Shown piece by piece: positions 10,997-20,538 of a stretch of 64,000 nucleotides of DNA. A program made the position numbers and the translations under genes. Numbering within the stretch: the first letter of the stretch is position 1; every line of letters begins with the position of its first letter. Below the pieces are notes generated by a model that ran no database searches, was not told the origin of the DNA, and saw nothing but the letters and a program-made list of their open reading frames with translations. The stretch is from Leifsonia sp. Leaf336 (GTDB lineage: Bacteria; Actinomycetota; Actinomycetes; Actinomycetales; Microbacteriaceae): contig NZ_LMOZ01000002.1 of NCBI RefSeq assembly GCF_001423695.1, positions 930,504-994,503 of the forward strand, given 5' to 3'.

Positions 10997-12730
10997 ATGC
11001 TCCTGAAACTCCTCGGCCGGTTCCTGCGGCCGCACTGGCCACTGCTCGTCGGGGTGGTGGTCTTCCAGGTCGCGCAGTCGCTCCTCTCGCTGTGGCTTCC
11101 GACTCTGAACGCCGACATCGTCGACAACGGCATCGCCAAGGGCGATACCGGCTACATCCTCTCGACCGGTGCTGAGATGCTCGGGATCACGATCGTCCAG
11201 ATCGCGTGCGCGATCACCGCCGTCTACTTCGGGGCGAAGGTGGCGATGCTGGTCGGCCGCGACCTCCGCGGTGCGATCTTCCACCGCGTGGGCGAGTTCT
11301 CCGAGCGGGAGGTCACCCACTTCGGCGCTCCGTCGCTGATCACCCGCAACACCAACGACGTGCAGCAGGTGCAGATGCTCGTGCTGATGACCTGCACCCT
11401 GCTGGTCTCCGCGCCGATCCTGGCCATCGGCGGGATCATCCTCGCGATGCGGCAGGACATCCAGCTGTCGTGGCTGATCGCGGTGAGCGTGCCCGTCCTG
11501 CTGATCGCGGTGAGCATCATCATCGTCAAGATGGTCCCGCTCTTCCGCAAGATGCAGGAGCGGATCGACCGGGTCAACCGCGTGCTGCGCGAGCAGTTGA
11601 CGGGCATCCGCGTCGTGCGGGCGTTCGTCCGCGAGGAGGTCGAGACCGCGCGCTTCACCGTCGCCAACGACGAGGTGACCGACACCGCGATCCGCGCGGG
11701 CCGACTGTTCGCGCTGATGTTCCCGATCGTGATGCTGGTGCTCAACGTCTCCAGCGTCGCGGTGATCTGGTTCGGAGCCTTCCGGGTCGCCGACGGGTCG
11801 ATTCAGATCGGCACCCTGACGGCGTTCCTGCAGTACCTGATGCAGATCCTCATGGGTGTCATGATGTCCACGATGATGGCCGTCCTGGTGCCGCGCGCGG
11901 CCGTCTGCGCCGACCGCATCAGCCAGGTCCTGCGCACGGAGCCGTCGGTCGCCATCGCGGCGAACCCGGTCACCGAAGTGTCGGCGACGGGCACGGTCGA
12001 GTTCGTCGGTGTCGGCTTCTCCTACCCCGGGGCCGAGCAGCCGGTGCTCAACGACGTGACCTTCTTCGCGGAGGCCGGCAAGACCACCGCGATCATCGGC
12101 AGCACCGGCGCGGGCAAGACCACGCTGATAAACCTCATCCCGCGGCTGTTCGACGCCACGAGCGGGATCGTCCTGGTCGACGGAGTGGACGTCGCCGAGC
12201 TGGACCCCGAGCTGCTGTGGTCGCGGATCGGTCTGGTGCCGCAGAAGCCCTACCTCTTCTCGGGCACGGTCGCGAGCAACCTCCGCTACGGCAACCCGAA
12301 GGCCACGGACGACGAACTCTGGCGCGCCCTCGAGATCGCGCAGGCCAAGGGATTCGTCGACGAGATGCCCGAGAAGCTGGACGGCCCGATCGCCCAGGGC
12401 GGCACGAACGTCTCGGGAGGCCAGCGGCAACGGCTCGCGATCGCCCGCGCCCTCGTGAGCCGGCCGGAGATCTACATCTTCGACGACTCGTTCTCGGCGC
12501 TCGACACCGCGACGGACGCGCGCCTCCGGCAGGCGCTGGCGCGCAACGAGGCCGACGCCACAATGATCGTCGTCGCCCAGCGCGTGTCCACCATCGTCGA
12601 CGCCGACCAGATCATCGTGCTCGACGGCGGCCGGGTCGTTGGTCGCGGAACCCACGCCGAGCTCGTCGAGAGCAATCCCACCTACGCCGAGATCGTCTCG
12701 TCGCAGCTGACCGCGGAGGAGGCGGCATGA
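10997..12730 (+). CDS. ABC exporter half-transporter, degenerate-site subunit
   Basis: A 577-residue protein with a six-helix membrane domain (about 1-310) fused to an ATPase domain. Walker A GSTGAGKTT is near residue 366 and the signature SGGQRQRLAIARAL near 470. Walker B is followed by Asp instead of Glu (YIFDDSFSALD), and the H-loop His is Gln (VVAQRVST). These are the hallmarks of the degenerate half of heterodimeric multidrug exporters such as TM287/288 or BmrCD. The ATG at 10997 has an AGGGAGAG site. Its stop overlaps the next gene by four bases. Confidence 0.92.
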   Translation: MLLKLLGRFLRPHWPLLVGVVVFQVAQSLLSLWLPTLNADIVDNGIAKGDTGYILSTGAEMLGITIVQIACAITAVYFGAKVAMLVGRDLRGAIFHRVGEFSEREVTHFGAPSLITRNTNDVQQVQMLVLMTCTLLVSAPILAIGGIILAMRQDIQLSWLIAVSVPVLLIAVSIIIVKMVPLFRKMQERIDRVNRVLREQLTGIRVVRAFVREEVETARFTVANDEVTDTAIRAGRLFALMFPIVMLVLNVSSVAVIWFGAFRVADGSIQIGTLTAFLQYLMQILMGVMMSTMMAVLVPRAAVCADRISQVLRTEPSVAIAANPVTEVSATGTVEFVGVGFSYPGAEQPVLNDVTFFAEAGKTTAIIGSTGAGKTTLINLIPRLFDATSGIVLVDGVDVAELDPELLWSRIGLVPQKPYLFSGTVASNLRYGNPKATDDELWRALEIAQAKGFVDEMPEKLDGPIAQGGTNVSGGQRQRLAIARALVSRPEIYIFDDSFSALDTATDARLRQALARNEADATMIVVAQRVSTIVDADQIIVLDGGRVVGRGTHAELVESNPTYAEIVSSQLTAEEAA

Positions 12731-14721
12731 GCCGCGACGACGGCGCCCGTGGGGGCGCGACGACACAGGCGCCGGTCCGCACCCCGGTGCGACGCGGTCC
12801 GGGAGGAGGCGGTCCGTTCGGCGGGATGACGATGCCGGGCGACAAGTCGATGAACTTCGGGCCGTCGGCGAAGCGGCTCGGCCGACGCCTTCGTCCGGAG
12901 ATGGTCGGGATCGTGTTCGTGACGCTCCTCGCCGTCGTGAGCGTGTTCTTCGCGGTGCTCGGGCCGAAACTGCTCGGCAACGCGATCAACCTCGTCTTCG
13001 CCGGCGCGATATCGTCGCATCTCCAGGCCGGGCAGACACAGCAGGAGGCGATCGCGAACCTGCGTGCGCACGGCCAGGGCCAGCTCGCCGACCTCGTCTC
13101 CGGGACGACGCTGACGCCGGGCGCAGGCATCGATTTCGCCGCGGTCGGCCACGTCCTGATGTGGGTCCTCGCCCTGTATATCGCGTCGTCGGTGTTCAGC
13201 TACCTCCAGGGCTACGTCCTCAACGGCATCACGCAGCGCACGGTGTACCGCCTTCGGCAGGACGTGGAGGCCAAGATCCACCGCCTCCCGCTGACCTACT
13301 TCGACAAGATGCAGCGGGGCGAGCTGCTCAGCCGCGTCACGAACGACATCGACAACATCTCGCAGACCCTTCAGCAGACGCTGAGCCAGCTGCTGACCTC
13401 GTTGCTGACGGTGATCGGGGTGACCGTGATGATGTTCGTGGTCTCGCCGCTGCTCGCCGTGATCGCGCTGGTCACCATCCCGCTCACGCTGCTGGTGACG
13501 ACACTGATCGCCAAGCGCTCCCAGAAGCTGTTCGTGGCGCAGTGGCGCAACACGGGGGAGCTCAACGGACAGATCGAGGAGGCCTTCACCGGCCACTCGC
13601 TCGTGAAGGTGTTCGGCCGTCATCGCGAAGTGGAGGAGCGGTTCCGCCAGAAGAACCAGGAGATGTACCAGGCGAGTTTCGGGGCGCAGTTCATCTCCGG
13701 CCTGATCATGCCGTCGATGATGTTCGTCGGCAACCTGATGTACGTCGCCATCGCCGTGGTCGGCGGCCTCCAGGTCGCCAACGGCGCGATGCAGCTCGGC
13801 GATGTCACCGCCTTCATCCAGTACTCGCGCCAGTTCACCCAGCCGCTCACGCAGCTGGGCTCGATGGCGAACCTCCTGCAGTCCGGGGTGGCCAGCGCCG
13901 AGCGCGTGTTCGAGCTCCTCGACGCCGACGAGCAGAGCGCCGACCCGGTCGATCCGGCGAACCCGGAGGGCACGCGGGGGCGGCTCGCCTTCGAGGACGT
14001 CTCGTTCCGGTACGAGCCGGACGTTCCGCTCATCGACGACCTCTCCCTGGTGGCCGAGCCCGGCCAGACCGTCGCGATCGTCGGCCCGACCGGCGCGGGC
14101 AAGACCACGCTGGTCAACCTGATGATGCGCTTCTACGACCTCGACTCCGGCCGGATCACCCTCGACGGTGTCGACATCGCCTCCATGACCCGGCACGACC
14201 TCCGGGAGCGGATGGGGATGGTGCTCCAGGACACCTGGCTGTTCAAGGGCACCATCCGGGAGAACATCGCGTACGGCCGCCCCGACGCCACCGAGGACGA
14301 GATCCTCGACGCCGCCAAGGCGACCTACGTCGACCGGTTCGTGCGCTCGCTGCCGGACGGCTACGACACGGTGCTCGACGACGAGGGCTCCAACGTGTCC
14401 GCCGGCGAGAAGCAGCTGCTGACGATCGCGCGGGCGTTCCTCGCGCGGCCGAGCGTGCTGATCCTCGACGAGGCGACGTCCTCGGTCGACACACGCACGG
14501 AGCTGCTGGTGCAGAAGGCGATGAGCGCTCTGCGCGCCGACCGCACGTCGTTCGTGATCGCCCACCGGCTGTCCACCATCCGCGACGCCGACCTGATCCT
14601 CGTGATGGAGGCCGGGAGGATCGTGGAGCAGGGCACGCACTCCGAACTGCTCGCGCGGGGCGGGGCGTACTACACGCTCTACAACGCGCAGTTCGCGGCG
14701 CCGGCCGAGGAGGAGGCGTAA
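12727..14721 (+). CDS. ABC exporter half-transporter, canonical catalytic subunit
   Basis: A 664-residue partner of the preceding gene. A Gly/Pro-rich cytosolic N-terminus of about 50 residues precedes the six-helix domain. The ATPase has Walker A GPTGAGKTT (about residue 455), signature VSAGEKQLLTIARA (about 556), Walker B with the catalytic Glu (LILDEATSSVD) and an intact H-loop (IAHRLST). It contributes the active site of a heterodimer that most likely exports drugs or lipophilic compounds. The ATGA overlap with the first subunit ensures paired synthesis. An insertion of about 70 residues (13011-13140) lies between membrane helices 1 and 2. Confidence 0.92.
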   Translation: MSRDDGARGGATTQAPVRTPVRRGPGGGGPFGGMTMPGDKSMNFGPSAKRLGRRLRPEMVGIVFVTLLAVVSVFFAVLGPKLLGNAINLVFAGAISSHLQAGQTQQEAIANLRAHGQGQLADLVSGTTLTPGAGIDFAAVGHVLMWVLALYIASSVFSYLQGYVLNGITQRTVYRLRQDVEAKIHRLPLTYFDKMQRGELLSRVTNDIDNISQTLQQTLSQLLTSLLTVIGVTVMMFVVSPLLAVIALVTIPLTLLVTTLIAKRSQKLFVAQWRNTGELNGQIEEAFTGHSLVKVFGRHREVEERFRQKNQEMYQASFGAQFISGLIMPSMMFVGNLMYVAIAVVGGLQVANGAMQLGDVTAFIQYSRQFTQPLTQLGSMANLLQSGVASAERVFELLDADEQSADPVDPANPEGTRGRLAFEDVSFRYEPDVPLIDDLSLVAEPGQTVAIVGPTGAGKTTLVNLMMRFYDLDSGRITLDGVDIASMTRHDLRERMGMVLQDTWLFKGTIRENIAYGRPDATEDEILDAAKATYVDRFVRSLPDGYDTVLDDEGSNVSAGEKQLLTIARAFLARPSVLILDEATSSVDTRTELLVQKAMSALRADRTSFVIAHRLSTIRDADLILVMEAGRIVEQGTHSELLARGGAYYTLYNAQFAAPAEEEA

Positions 14722-14732
14722 CCCGTCATCCG

Positions 14733-15515
14733 CTAGAGCCTCGCCCGGACCGCGCGCACGCACCAGAACAGCCCGTAGGCGAGGAGCCCGAGCGCGATCG
14801 CGACGAGCAGGAACACGCCGAACGGGACGCTCGCCAGTGCCTTGAGGCTGCCGTCGAGCCCCGCGGCCTTCGAGGGGTCGAAGGTGATCGCGCCGGCGAT
14901 GACGAGACCGCCGACGAGCAGGAGGGCGACGCCCTTGGCGATGTAACCCACCCTCCCGAGGACGGTGATCGTGCCCGCCCACCGGTCCGGCGGCAGCTTG
15001 AGGTCGCGTTCGAACCGGTGGGTGATGCCATTGCGTAGGAACCCGATGCCGACGACGGCGATCACGATCCCGACCAGGGCGAGAACGAAGACGCCACCGG
15101 GTAGTCCGAGGAGCTTCGCGCTCAGGGACTTCTCGGTCGAGGAGGAGTTGTGGCCGCCACCCGTCGCGATCGAGATCGTGAGGGCGGCCAGGCCGGCGTA
15201 GACGACCGACTTGATGATCTCGAGCGCCGTCGTGCCGGCGCTGCGGGCCGTGATGGCGACGAGGATCTGCCAGATCGCGAGCACGATCAGGCCGACGACG
15301 ATCAGCCACAGCACGAAGACGCCTCCGGGCGCCGCGGCGATCGCCTGGAGCGCCCCGGACTGGTCGGCGTTGCCGCCGGCACCGAACGCCACCGCCAGCG
15401 CGATGACGCCGATGAGGATGTGGAGGAGGCCGATGGAGGCCAGGCCGACGCGGGTGAGGACACGCACTGTCGTGCTGTGTTCGAGCCGAGACGCTGTTCG
15501 GGTGGGTGCGCTCAT
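14733..15515 (-). CDS. DUF1206 membrane protein
   Basis: A 260-residue integral membrane protein of unknown function. Six hydrophobic segments are arranged as three repeats of a two-helix unit; each repeat begins with a similar motif (RVGLASIGLLHILIG; KSVVYAGLAALTIS; RVGYIAKGVALLLVG), which is the architecture of the DUF1206 family. ATG 15515 is preferred because TACCGT lies seven bases upstream (leaderless), rather than the GTG at 15524. It converges on the ABC operon with 11 bases between stops and is divergent from nusA. Confidence 0.85.
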   Translation of the reverse strand: MSAPTRTASRLEHSTTVRVLTRVGLASIGLLHILIGVIALAVAFGAGGNADQSGALQAIAAAPGGVFVLWLIVVGLIVLAIWQILVAITARSAGTTALEIIKSVVYAGLAALTISIATGGGHNSSSTEKSLSAKLLGLPGGVFVLALVGIVIAVVGIGFLRNGITHRFERDLKLPPDRWAGTITVLGRVGYIAKGVALLLVGGLVIAGAITFDPSKAAGLDGSLKALASVPFGVFLLVAIALGLLAYGLFWCVRAVRARL

Positions 15516-15624
15516 GCCATGCACGGTACGCGGGGTCCCGGCTCACCGGAATCTCGGGTACCGTTGAGAGCTGAGTCCGCCGCGCCGTCGCGCGGCGGCG
15601 AAGATCTGAATAGAGGAGGCCGGC

Positions 15625-16632
15625 ATGGACATCGACCTCAGCGTCTTGCGTCTCATGGAGCGCGAGAAGGAGATCCCGTTCGACGAGCTTGTGCAGATCA
15701 TCGAGCAGGCCATCCTGACCGCGTATCTCAAGCACACCAACCAGGCCGACCACCGCCACGGGCACTCCGACCAGCCGCCCGCTGCGCGCGTGCACCTGGA
15801 CCGCAAGACCGGGCATGTCACCGTCTACGTTCCCGAGCACGACGACGAGGGAAACGTCATCGGCGAGGCCGAGGACAGCCCGAGCGACTTCGGGCGCATC
15901 GCGGCGTTCGCAGCCAAGCAGGTGATCAACCAGCGGCTCCGCGACATCGCGGACGACGCGGTGCTCGGCGAGTTCCGCGGCCGCGAGGGCGACATCGTCG
16001 CCGGCGTCATCCAGCAGGGCCCCAACCCGCGCATGGTGCACATCGACCTCGGCAGCGTGGAGGCCATCCTGCCGCCCGAGGAGCAGGTGCCCGGCGAGGA
16101 GTACACCCACGGTTCTCGCATCCGCGTCTACGTCACCAGCGTCGCCAAGGGCGCCAAGGGGCCGTCGATCACGGTCTCGCGCACGCACCCGGCGCTCGTC
16201 CGTAAGCTGTTCGCGCTGGAGGTCCCCGAGATCGCCAGCGGCATCGTCGAGATCGTCTCGCTCGCCCGGGAGGCCGGCCACCGAACCAAGATCGCCGTCC
16301 GTGCGACGGAGCCCGGCGTGAACGCCAAGGGCGCCTGCATCGGCGAGCTCGGCCAGCGCGTCCGCGCCGTGACGGCGGAGCTGAACAACGAGAAGATCGA
16401 CATCGTCGACTACTCGCCCGATCTCGCGACCTTCGTCTCGAGCGCACTCTCGCCGGCCAAGGTGACCAGCGCCTTCGTGATCGACGAGTCGCTCAAGGCG
16501 GTGCGTGCACTCGTCCCCGACTACCAGCTGTCGCTGGCCATCGGCAAGGAGGGGCAGAACGCGCGGCTCGCAGCGAAGCTGACGGGCGCGAAGATCGACA
16601 TCCAGCCCGACTCGATCCTGGACGACAAGTAG
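15625..16632 (+). CDS. nusA: Transcription termination/antitermination factor NusA
   Basis: A 335-residue RNA polymerase-binding factor. The N-terminal polymerase-binding domain (1-120) leads into an S1 domain ([28 protein letters not shown]...) and two KH domains ([28 protein letters not shown] and [25 protein letters not shown]). The length is typical for Actinobacteria, which lack the C-terminal acidic repeats of E. coli. AGAGGAGG precedes ATG 15625. rimP, commonly found just upstream, is not here. Confidence 0.96.
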   Translation: MDIDLSVLRLMEREKEIPFDELVQIIEQAILTAYLKHTNQADHRHGHSDQPPAARVHLDRKTGHVTVYVPEHDDEGNVIGEAEDSPSDFGRIAAFAAKQVINQRLRDIADDAVLGEFRGREGDIVAGVIQQGPNPRMVHIDLGSVEAILPPEEQVPGEEYTHGSRIRVYVTSVAKGAKGPSITVSRTHPALVRKLFALEVPEIASGIVEIVSLAREAGHRTKIAVRATEPGVNAKGACIGELGQRVRAVTAELNNEKIDIVDYSPDLATFVSSALSPAKVTSAFVIDESLKAVRALVPDYQLSLAIGKEGQNARLAAKLTGAKIDIQPDSILDDK

Positions 16633-16637
16633 TAGAG

Positions 16638-16672
16638 GAGGAGGGGACATTCAGGGAATGTTCGCCCTCCTC
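16638..16672 (+). terminator. Hairpin after nusA (attenuator or partial terminator)
   Basis: GAGGAGGG (16638-16645) pairs with CCCTCCTC (16665-16672), and inside it ACATTC (16647-16652) pairs with GAATGT (16656-16661) around a 3-nt loop. It starts 5 bases after the nusA stop. No T tract follows, so it may pause polymerase or set the nusA to infB ratio rather than terminate fully. Confidence 0.55.
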
Positions 16673-16734
16673 AGAGCGTTGGACACGGTGCGGCAGTCCG
16701 TCCTGATTCGGCGCAGAGATGCGTGAGGGGTAAG

Positions 16735-16995
16735 ATGGAAGCCGTCAGAACGTGCGTCGGATGCCGTTCTCGCGCTCCCCGGTCCTCTCTTCTGAGGGTC
16801 GTTCTCCGGAATTCGGAAGTCGTGGCGGACCCGTCCGCCACTCTCCCCGGACGGGGCGCGTGGCTGCATCCGGTCGACGAGTGTCTCGATCTCGCACTCA
16901 CGCGCAGAGCCTTCGGGCGAGCGCTGAGAGCGGAGGGGAGCCTCGACCCGACGGCCATCCGGGCCGCACTGCGACCCCTCCCGGGGCCGCACTGA
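16735..16995 (+). CDS. ylxR: YlxR (DUF448) RNA-binding protein
   Basis: An 86-residue protein with the family signature RTCVGCRSRAPRSSLLRVV near the N-terminus and GRGAWLHPVDECLDLALTRRAFGRALR in the middle. YlxR proteins sit between nusA and infB in many bacteria; the B. subtilis/clostridial proteins bind RNA or RNase P. GAGGGG (16726-16730) places the start at ATG 16735 rather than the GTG at 16723. Confidence 0.9.
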   Translation: MEAVRTCVGCRSRAPRSSLLRVVLRNSEVVADPSATLPGRGAWLHPVDECLDLALTRRAFGRALRAEGSLDPTAIRAALRPLPGPH

Positions 16996-17081
16996 GAGAA
17001 CAGGCTGAAGAAGCAGTGACTTCACATGAGTGACAACCGATGAGCGGCTCGAAATGAGTTCCGTCCGCAACTAACGCCTGC

Positions 17082-17107
17082 CCTGTCCGGGGTAGGCCCC
17101 AGACAGG
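17082..17107 (+). promoter_or_regulatory. Hairpin overlapping the infB ribosome binding site
   Basis: CCTGTC (17082-17087) pairs with GACAGG (17102-17107), and GGGG (17089-17092) pairs with CCCC (17097-17100), giving a 10-bp stem with one mismatch and a TAGG loop. The 3' arm contains the first bases of the infB Shine-Dalgarno (AGGAG, 17105-17109). The structure could limit infB translation. Confidence 0.55.
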
Positions 17108-17113
17108 AGAATT

Positions 17114-19882
17114 GTGGCTGCAAAACCACGCGTACACGAGGTCGCGAGCGAGCTCGGCGTCGACAGTAAAGTCGCGCTCGCGAAACTCAAAGAGATGGGC
17201 GAGTTCGTCAAGGGACCGTCCTCCAGCATCGAGCCGCCGGTAGCACGCAAGCTGCGTGCCGCTCTGGAGGCTGAAGGCTTCACCGCCGACAAGGCAACCG
17301 CCGCACCGAAGGCGGAGGCTCCTCGCCCCGCTGCTCCGCGCCCTCAGGGGTCGAGCGAGCCCGGCGCGCCCAAGCCGCAGGCGCCGATGTCGGTCGCCGA
17401 GCGTCAGGCCGCCGCAGAGAAGGCCGCTGCCGACAAGGCCGCCGCCGAGAAGGCCGCTGCCGAGACGGCGGCGCCCGCCGCTGCGGCCGCAGCCGCTCCC
17501 AGCGAGAAGGCCGCCCCGTCGGCTCCGCGCCCCGGTGGCGCGACCCCCGCCGCGGGGAGCATCCCGCGCCCCGGCGCCCCGCGTCCGGGCAACAACCCGT
17601 TCTCGTCGAGCCAGGGCATGGGTCAGCGTCCGAGCACCCCGCGTCCGGGCAACAACCCGTACTCCAGCTCGCAGGGCATGGGCCAGCGCCCGAGCCCGGG
17701 CAACATCCCGCGCCCGGCCCCGCCGCGTCCCGGCTCGCCGCGCATCGGCGCACCCGGTCAGGGCGGTGGCAACCGTCCCGGTCAGCGTCAGGGCGGCGGC
17801 GGAGGACGTCCCGGCTTCCAGCAGCGCCCCGGTGGTGCGGGCGGAGGAGCGGGCGGCGGCTTCCAGCGTCCCGGTGGCGGCACGGGTGGCGGCTTCGGCG
17901 CCCCGCGTCCGGCAGGCGGCGGTGGCCGCGGTCGTGGGCCCGGCGGTGGGACCGCCGGCGCGTTCGGTCGTGGCGGTGGAAAGTCCAAGGCCCGCAAGTC
18001 GAAGCGCGCGAAGCGTCAGGAATTCGAGATGCGGGAGGCCCCGTCGCTGGGCGGCGTGAGCGTCCCCCGCGGCGACGGCGGCACCGTCATCCGACTGCGC
18101 CGCGGCTCCTCCATCTCCGACTTCGCCGACAAGATCGACGCGAATCCGGCCTCGCTGGTCACCGTTCTCTTCCACCTGGGCGAGATGGCGACCGCGACCG
18201 AGTCGCTCGACGAGGCGACCTTCCAGATCCTCGGTGAGGAGCTGGGCTACAAGATCCAGGTCGTCTCGCCCGAGGACGAGGACCGCGAGCTGCTCGAGGG
18301 CTTCGACATCGACCTCGACGCCGAGCTGGAGGGCGAGTCCGACGAGGACCTCGAGATCCGGCCTCCGGTCGTCACCGTCATGGGTCACGTCGACCACGGT
18401 AAGACGCGCCTCCTCGACGCCATCCGCAACGCGAACGTCGTCGCGGGCGAGGCCGGCGGCATCACCCAGCACATCGGTGCGTACCAGGTGTGGACGGAGC
18501 ACGAGGGCATCGAGCGTGCCATCACCTTCATCGACACCCCGGGTCACGAGGCGTTCACCGCCATGCGTGCCCGCGGTGCGCAGGTCACCGACATCGCGAT
18601 CCTCGTGGTCGCGGCCGACGACGGCATCATGCCGCAGACGATCGAGGCTCTGAACCACGCCCAGGCGGCCAACGTGCCGATCGTGGTAGCGGTCAACAAG
18701 ATCGACAAGCCGGAGGCCAACCCGGCCAAGGTGCGTCAGCAGCTCACCGAGTTCGGCCTGGTCGCCGAGGAGTACGGCGGCGACGTCATGTTCGTCGACG
18801 TCTCCGCGCGCAACGACATCGGCATCCAGGACCTCCTGGACGCCGTGCTGCTCACCGCCGACGCCGGTCTCGACCTTCGTGCCAACCCCAACAAGGACGC
18901 ACGCGGTGTCGCGATCGAGGCCAAGCTCGACAAGGGCCGCGGCGCTGTGGCGACCGTGCTCATCCAGTCGGGAACGCTGCGCGTCGGCGACGCGATCGTC
19001 GCGGGCACCGCATACGGACGTGTGCGTGCGATGGCCGACGAGAACGGCGACCCGGTGCTGGAGGCGGCTCCGTCGCGTCCGGTCCAGGTGCAGGGCCTCT
19101 CGAGCGTCCCGCGAGCCGGCGACACCTTCCTCGTCACCGAGGAGGACCGCACGGCCCGTCAGATCGCCGAGAAGCGTGAGGCCGCCGAGCGCAACGCCCA
19201 GCTGGCGAAGGCCCGCAAGCGCATCTCGCTCGAGGACTTCACCCGCGCTCTGGAAGAGGGCAAGGTCGAGGCGCTCAACCTCATCATCAAGGGCGACGTG
19301 TCCGGTGCCGTGGAGGCGCTGGAGGAGTCGCTCATGAAGATCGAGGTCGACGACTCGGTCAGCCTGCGCATCCTGCACCGCGGTGTCGGCGCGATCACCG
19401 AGTCGGACATCGACCTGGCGACCATCGACAACGCGATCGTGATCGGCTTCAACGTCCGCCCGGACGTGAAGGCGCGCGAGCGTGCGGCCCGCGAGGGCGT
19501 GGACGTCCGGTTCTACTCGGTCATCTACAACGCCATCGAGGACATCGAGAACTCGCTGAAGGGCATGCTCAAGCCCGAGTTCGAAGAGGTCCAGTCGGGT
19601 GTGGCCGAGATCCGCGAGGTGTTCCGCTCCTCCAAGTTCGGAAACATCGCCGGTGTCATCGTCCGGTCCGGAACGATCACGCGCAACGCCAAGGCGCGCG
19701 TCATCCGCGACGGCGTCGTGGTGGGGGACAACCTCGCCATCGAGTCGCTGCGCCGGTTCAAGGACGACGTCACCGAGGTCCGCACCGACTTCGAAGCCGG
19801 TATCGGCCTCGGCAAGTACAACGACATCCAGGTCGGCGACGAGATCGAGACCACCGAGCTGCGGGAGAAGCCCCGCGTCTGA
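17114..19882 (+). CDS. infB: Translation initiation factor IF-2
   Basis: A 922-residue GTPase that brings initiator tRNA to the ribosome. The N-terminus (1-55) is the IF2 N-domain ([23 protein letters not shown]). It is followed by a long Ala/Pro/Gly-rich low-complexity linker (about 57-300) with a 20-residue tandem repeat and RPGG runs, then a basic segment. The GTPase core has G1 GHVDHGKT at 424-431, G3 DTPGHEAF and G4 NKID; two beta-barrels and the C-terminal fMet-tRNA-binding domain follow. The GTG start has an AGGAG site partly in a hairpin. Confidence 0.97.
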   Translation: MAAKPRVHEVASELGVDSKVALAKLKEMGEFVKGPSSSIEPPVARKLRAALEAEGFTADKATAAPKAEAPRPAAPRPQGSSEPGAPKPQAPMSVAERQAAAEKAAADKAAAEKAAAETAAPAAAAAAAPSEKAAPSAPRPGGATPAAGSIPRPGAPRPGNNPFSSSQGMGQRPSTPRPGNNPYSSSQGMGQRPSPGNIPRPAPPRPGSPRIGAPGQGGGNRPGQRQGGGGGRPGFQQRPGGAGGGAGGGFQRPGGGTGGGFGAPRPAGGGGRGRGPGGGTAGAFGRGGGKSKARKSKRAKRQEFEMREAPSLGGVSVPRGDGGTVIRLRRGSSISDFADKIDANPASLVTVLFHLGEMATATESLDEATFQILGEELGYKIQVVSPEDEDRELLEGFDIDLDAELEGESDEDLEIRPPVVTVMGHVDHGKTRLLDAIRNANVVAGEAGGITQHIGAYQVWTEHEGIERAITFIDTPGHEAFTAMRARGAQVTDIAILVVAADDGIMPQTIEALNHAQAANVPIVVAVNKIDKPEANPAKVRQQLTEFGLVAEEYGGDVMFVDVSARNDIGIQDLLDAVLLTADAGLDLRANPNKDARGVAIEAKLDKGRGAVATVLIQSGTLRVGDAIVAGTAYGRVRAMADENGDPVLEAAPSRPVQVQGLSSVPRAGDTFLVTEEDRTARQIAEKREAAERNAQLAKARKRISLEDFTRALEEGKVEALNLIIKGDVSGAVEALEESLMKIEVDDSVSLRILHRGVGAITESDIDLATIDNAIVIGFNVRPDVKARERAAREGVDVRFYSVIYNAIEDIENSLKGMLKPEFEEVQSGVAEIREVFRSSKFGNIAGVIVRSGTITRNAKARVIRDGVVVGDNLAIESLRRFKDDVTEVRTDFEAGIGLGKYNDIQVGDEIETTELREKPRV
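17581..17700 (+). repeat. 60-bp tandem repeat inside infB
   Basis: Two adjacent 60-bp units (17581-17640 and 17641-17700) encode [18 protein letters not shown]-type and [18 protein letters not shown]-type segments with only a few base changes. The repeat is in-frame in the disordered linker of IF-2. A third shortened copy of the GNIPRP theme follows. Slippage here would change linker length without loss of function. Confidence 0.8.
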
Positions 19883-19896
19883 TCGGAGGCACGTGA

Positions 19897-19920
19897 GGCC
19901 CGGCGGGAGACCGCCGGGCC
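19897..19920 (+). terminator. Hairpin between infB and rbfA
   Basis: GGCCCGGCGG (19897-19906) and CCGCCGGGCC (19911-19920) form a perfect 10-bp stem with a GAGA tetraloop, 15 bases after the infB stop. It is followed by TTCGGCTTCC, a poor T tract. It may terminate part of the infB transcripts before rbfA. Confidence 0.65.
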
Positions 19921-19959
19921 TTCGGCTTCCGCACCAGAATCACTGAAGGAGATACAGCC

Positions 19960-20397
19960 ATGGCCGATCCGGCACGCGCGAGGAAGCTCGCCGACAGAAT
20001 CAAGGTCATCATCGCCAAGCGGCTCGATCGCGGTCTGCGCGACCCGCGCCTGGGCTTCGTGACGATCACCGATGTGCAGGTGACGGGCGACCTCCAGCAC
20101 GCCACGGTGTTCTACACGGTGTACGGCACCGACCAGGAGCGCGCCGACACGGCCGCCGCACTGCAGGCGGCCACCGGCATGCTGCGCACCGAGGTCGGCA
20201 AGAACATCACGGCCCGGCTGACGCCGACGCTGGAGTTCCAGCTCGACGCCATCCCCGAGAACGCTGCGCACATCGAGGACCTCCTGCGTCAGGCGCGCGA
20301 GCGCGACACCGAGGTGGCCGGTCTGGCCGCCGGTGCGAGCTACGCGGGCGAGGAGGACCCGTACGTCAAGCCGAGAGACGACGACGACGAGGACTGA
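19960..20397 (+). CDS. rbfA: 30S ribosome-binding factor A
   Basis: A 145-residue cold-shock and 16S rRNA maturation factor. The single KH-like domain is visible as ARKLADRIKVIIAKRLDRGLRDPRLGFVTITDVQVTGDLQHATVFYTVYG. It is followed by the conserved TPTLEFQLDAIPENAAHIEDLL segment and an acidic C-terminal tail (KPRDDDDED). AAGGAG lies nine bases before ATG 19960. It follows infB as is usual. Confidence 0.95.
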   Translation: MADPARARKLADRIKVIIAKRLDRGLRDPRLGFVTITDVQVTGDLQHATVFYTVYGTDQERADTAAALQAATGMLRTEVGKNITARLTPTLEFQLDAIPENAAHIEDLLRQARERDTEVAGLAAGASYAGEEDPYVKPRDDDDED

Positions 20398-20414
20398 CGT
20401 CTACCAGACACGAG

Positions 20415-20447
20415 AATGACCCGGTGGTGATCCGCCGGGTCATTTTC
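20415..20447 (+). terminator. Intrinsic terminator after rbfA
   Basis: AATGACCCGG (20415-20424) pairs perfectly with CCGGGTCATT (20435-20444) around a 10-nt loop, and a short T run (TTTTC) follows. It closes the nusA-infB-rbfA transcription unit 18 bases after the rbfA stop. Confidence 0.85.
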
Positions 20448-20538
20448 ATGTCACCACGCGAGCCGAACGCGGCCTCCATTCAGATGAAAGCACTAACATT
20501 TAGAATCTGTTCTCTGTCAGTGGATCTGAAGGATACCC

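Noticed and set aside
12682-16650. 1322-residue minus-strand open frame
   Set aside because: Runs through the second ABC gene, DUF1206 and nusA in mixed frames; no coherent domains.
17281-18030. Low-complexity open frames in the infB linker as separate genes
   Set aside because: They are alternative frames of the Ala/Pro/Gly-rich repeat of IF-2.
16898-19378. 826-residue minus-strand open frame opposite infB
   Set aside because: Antisense of IF-2 with low-complexity content; not a gene.
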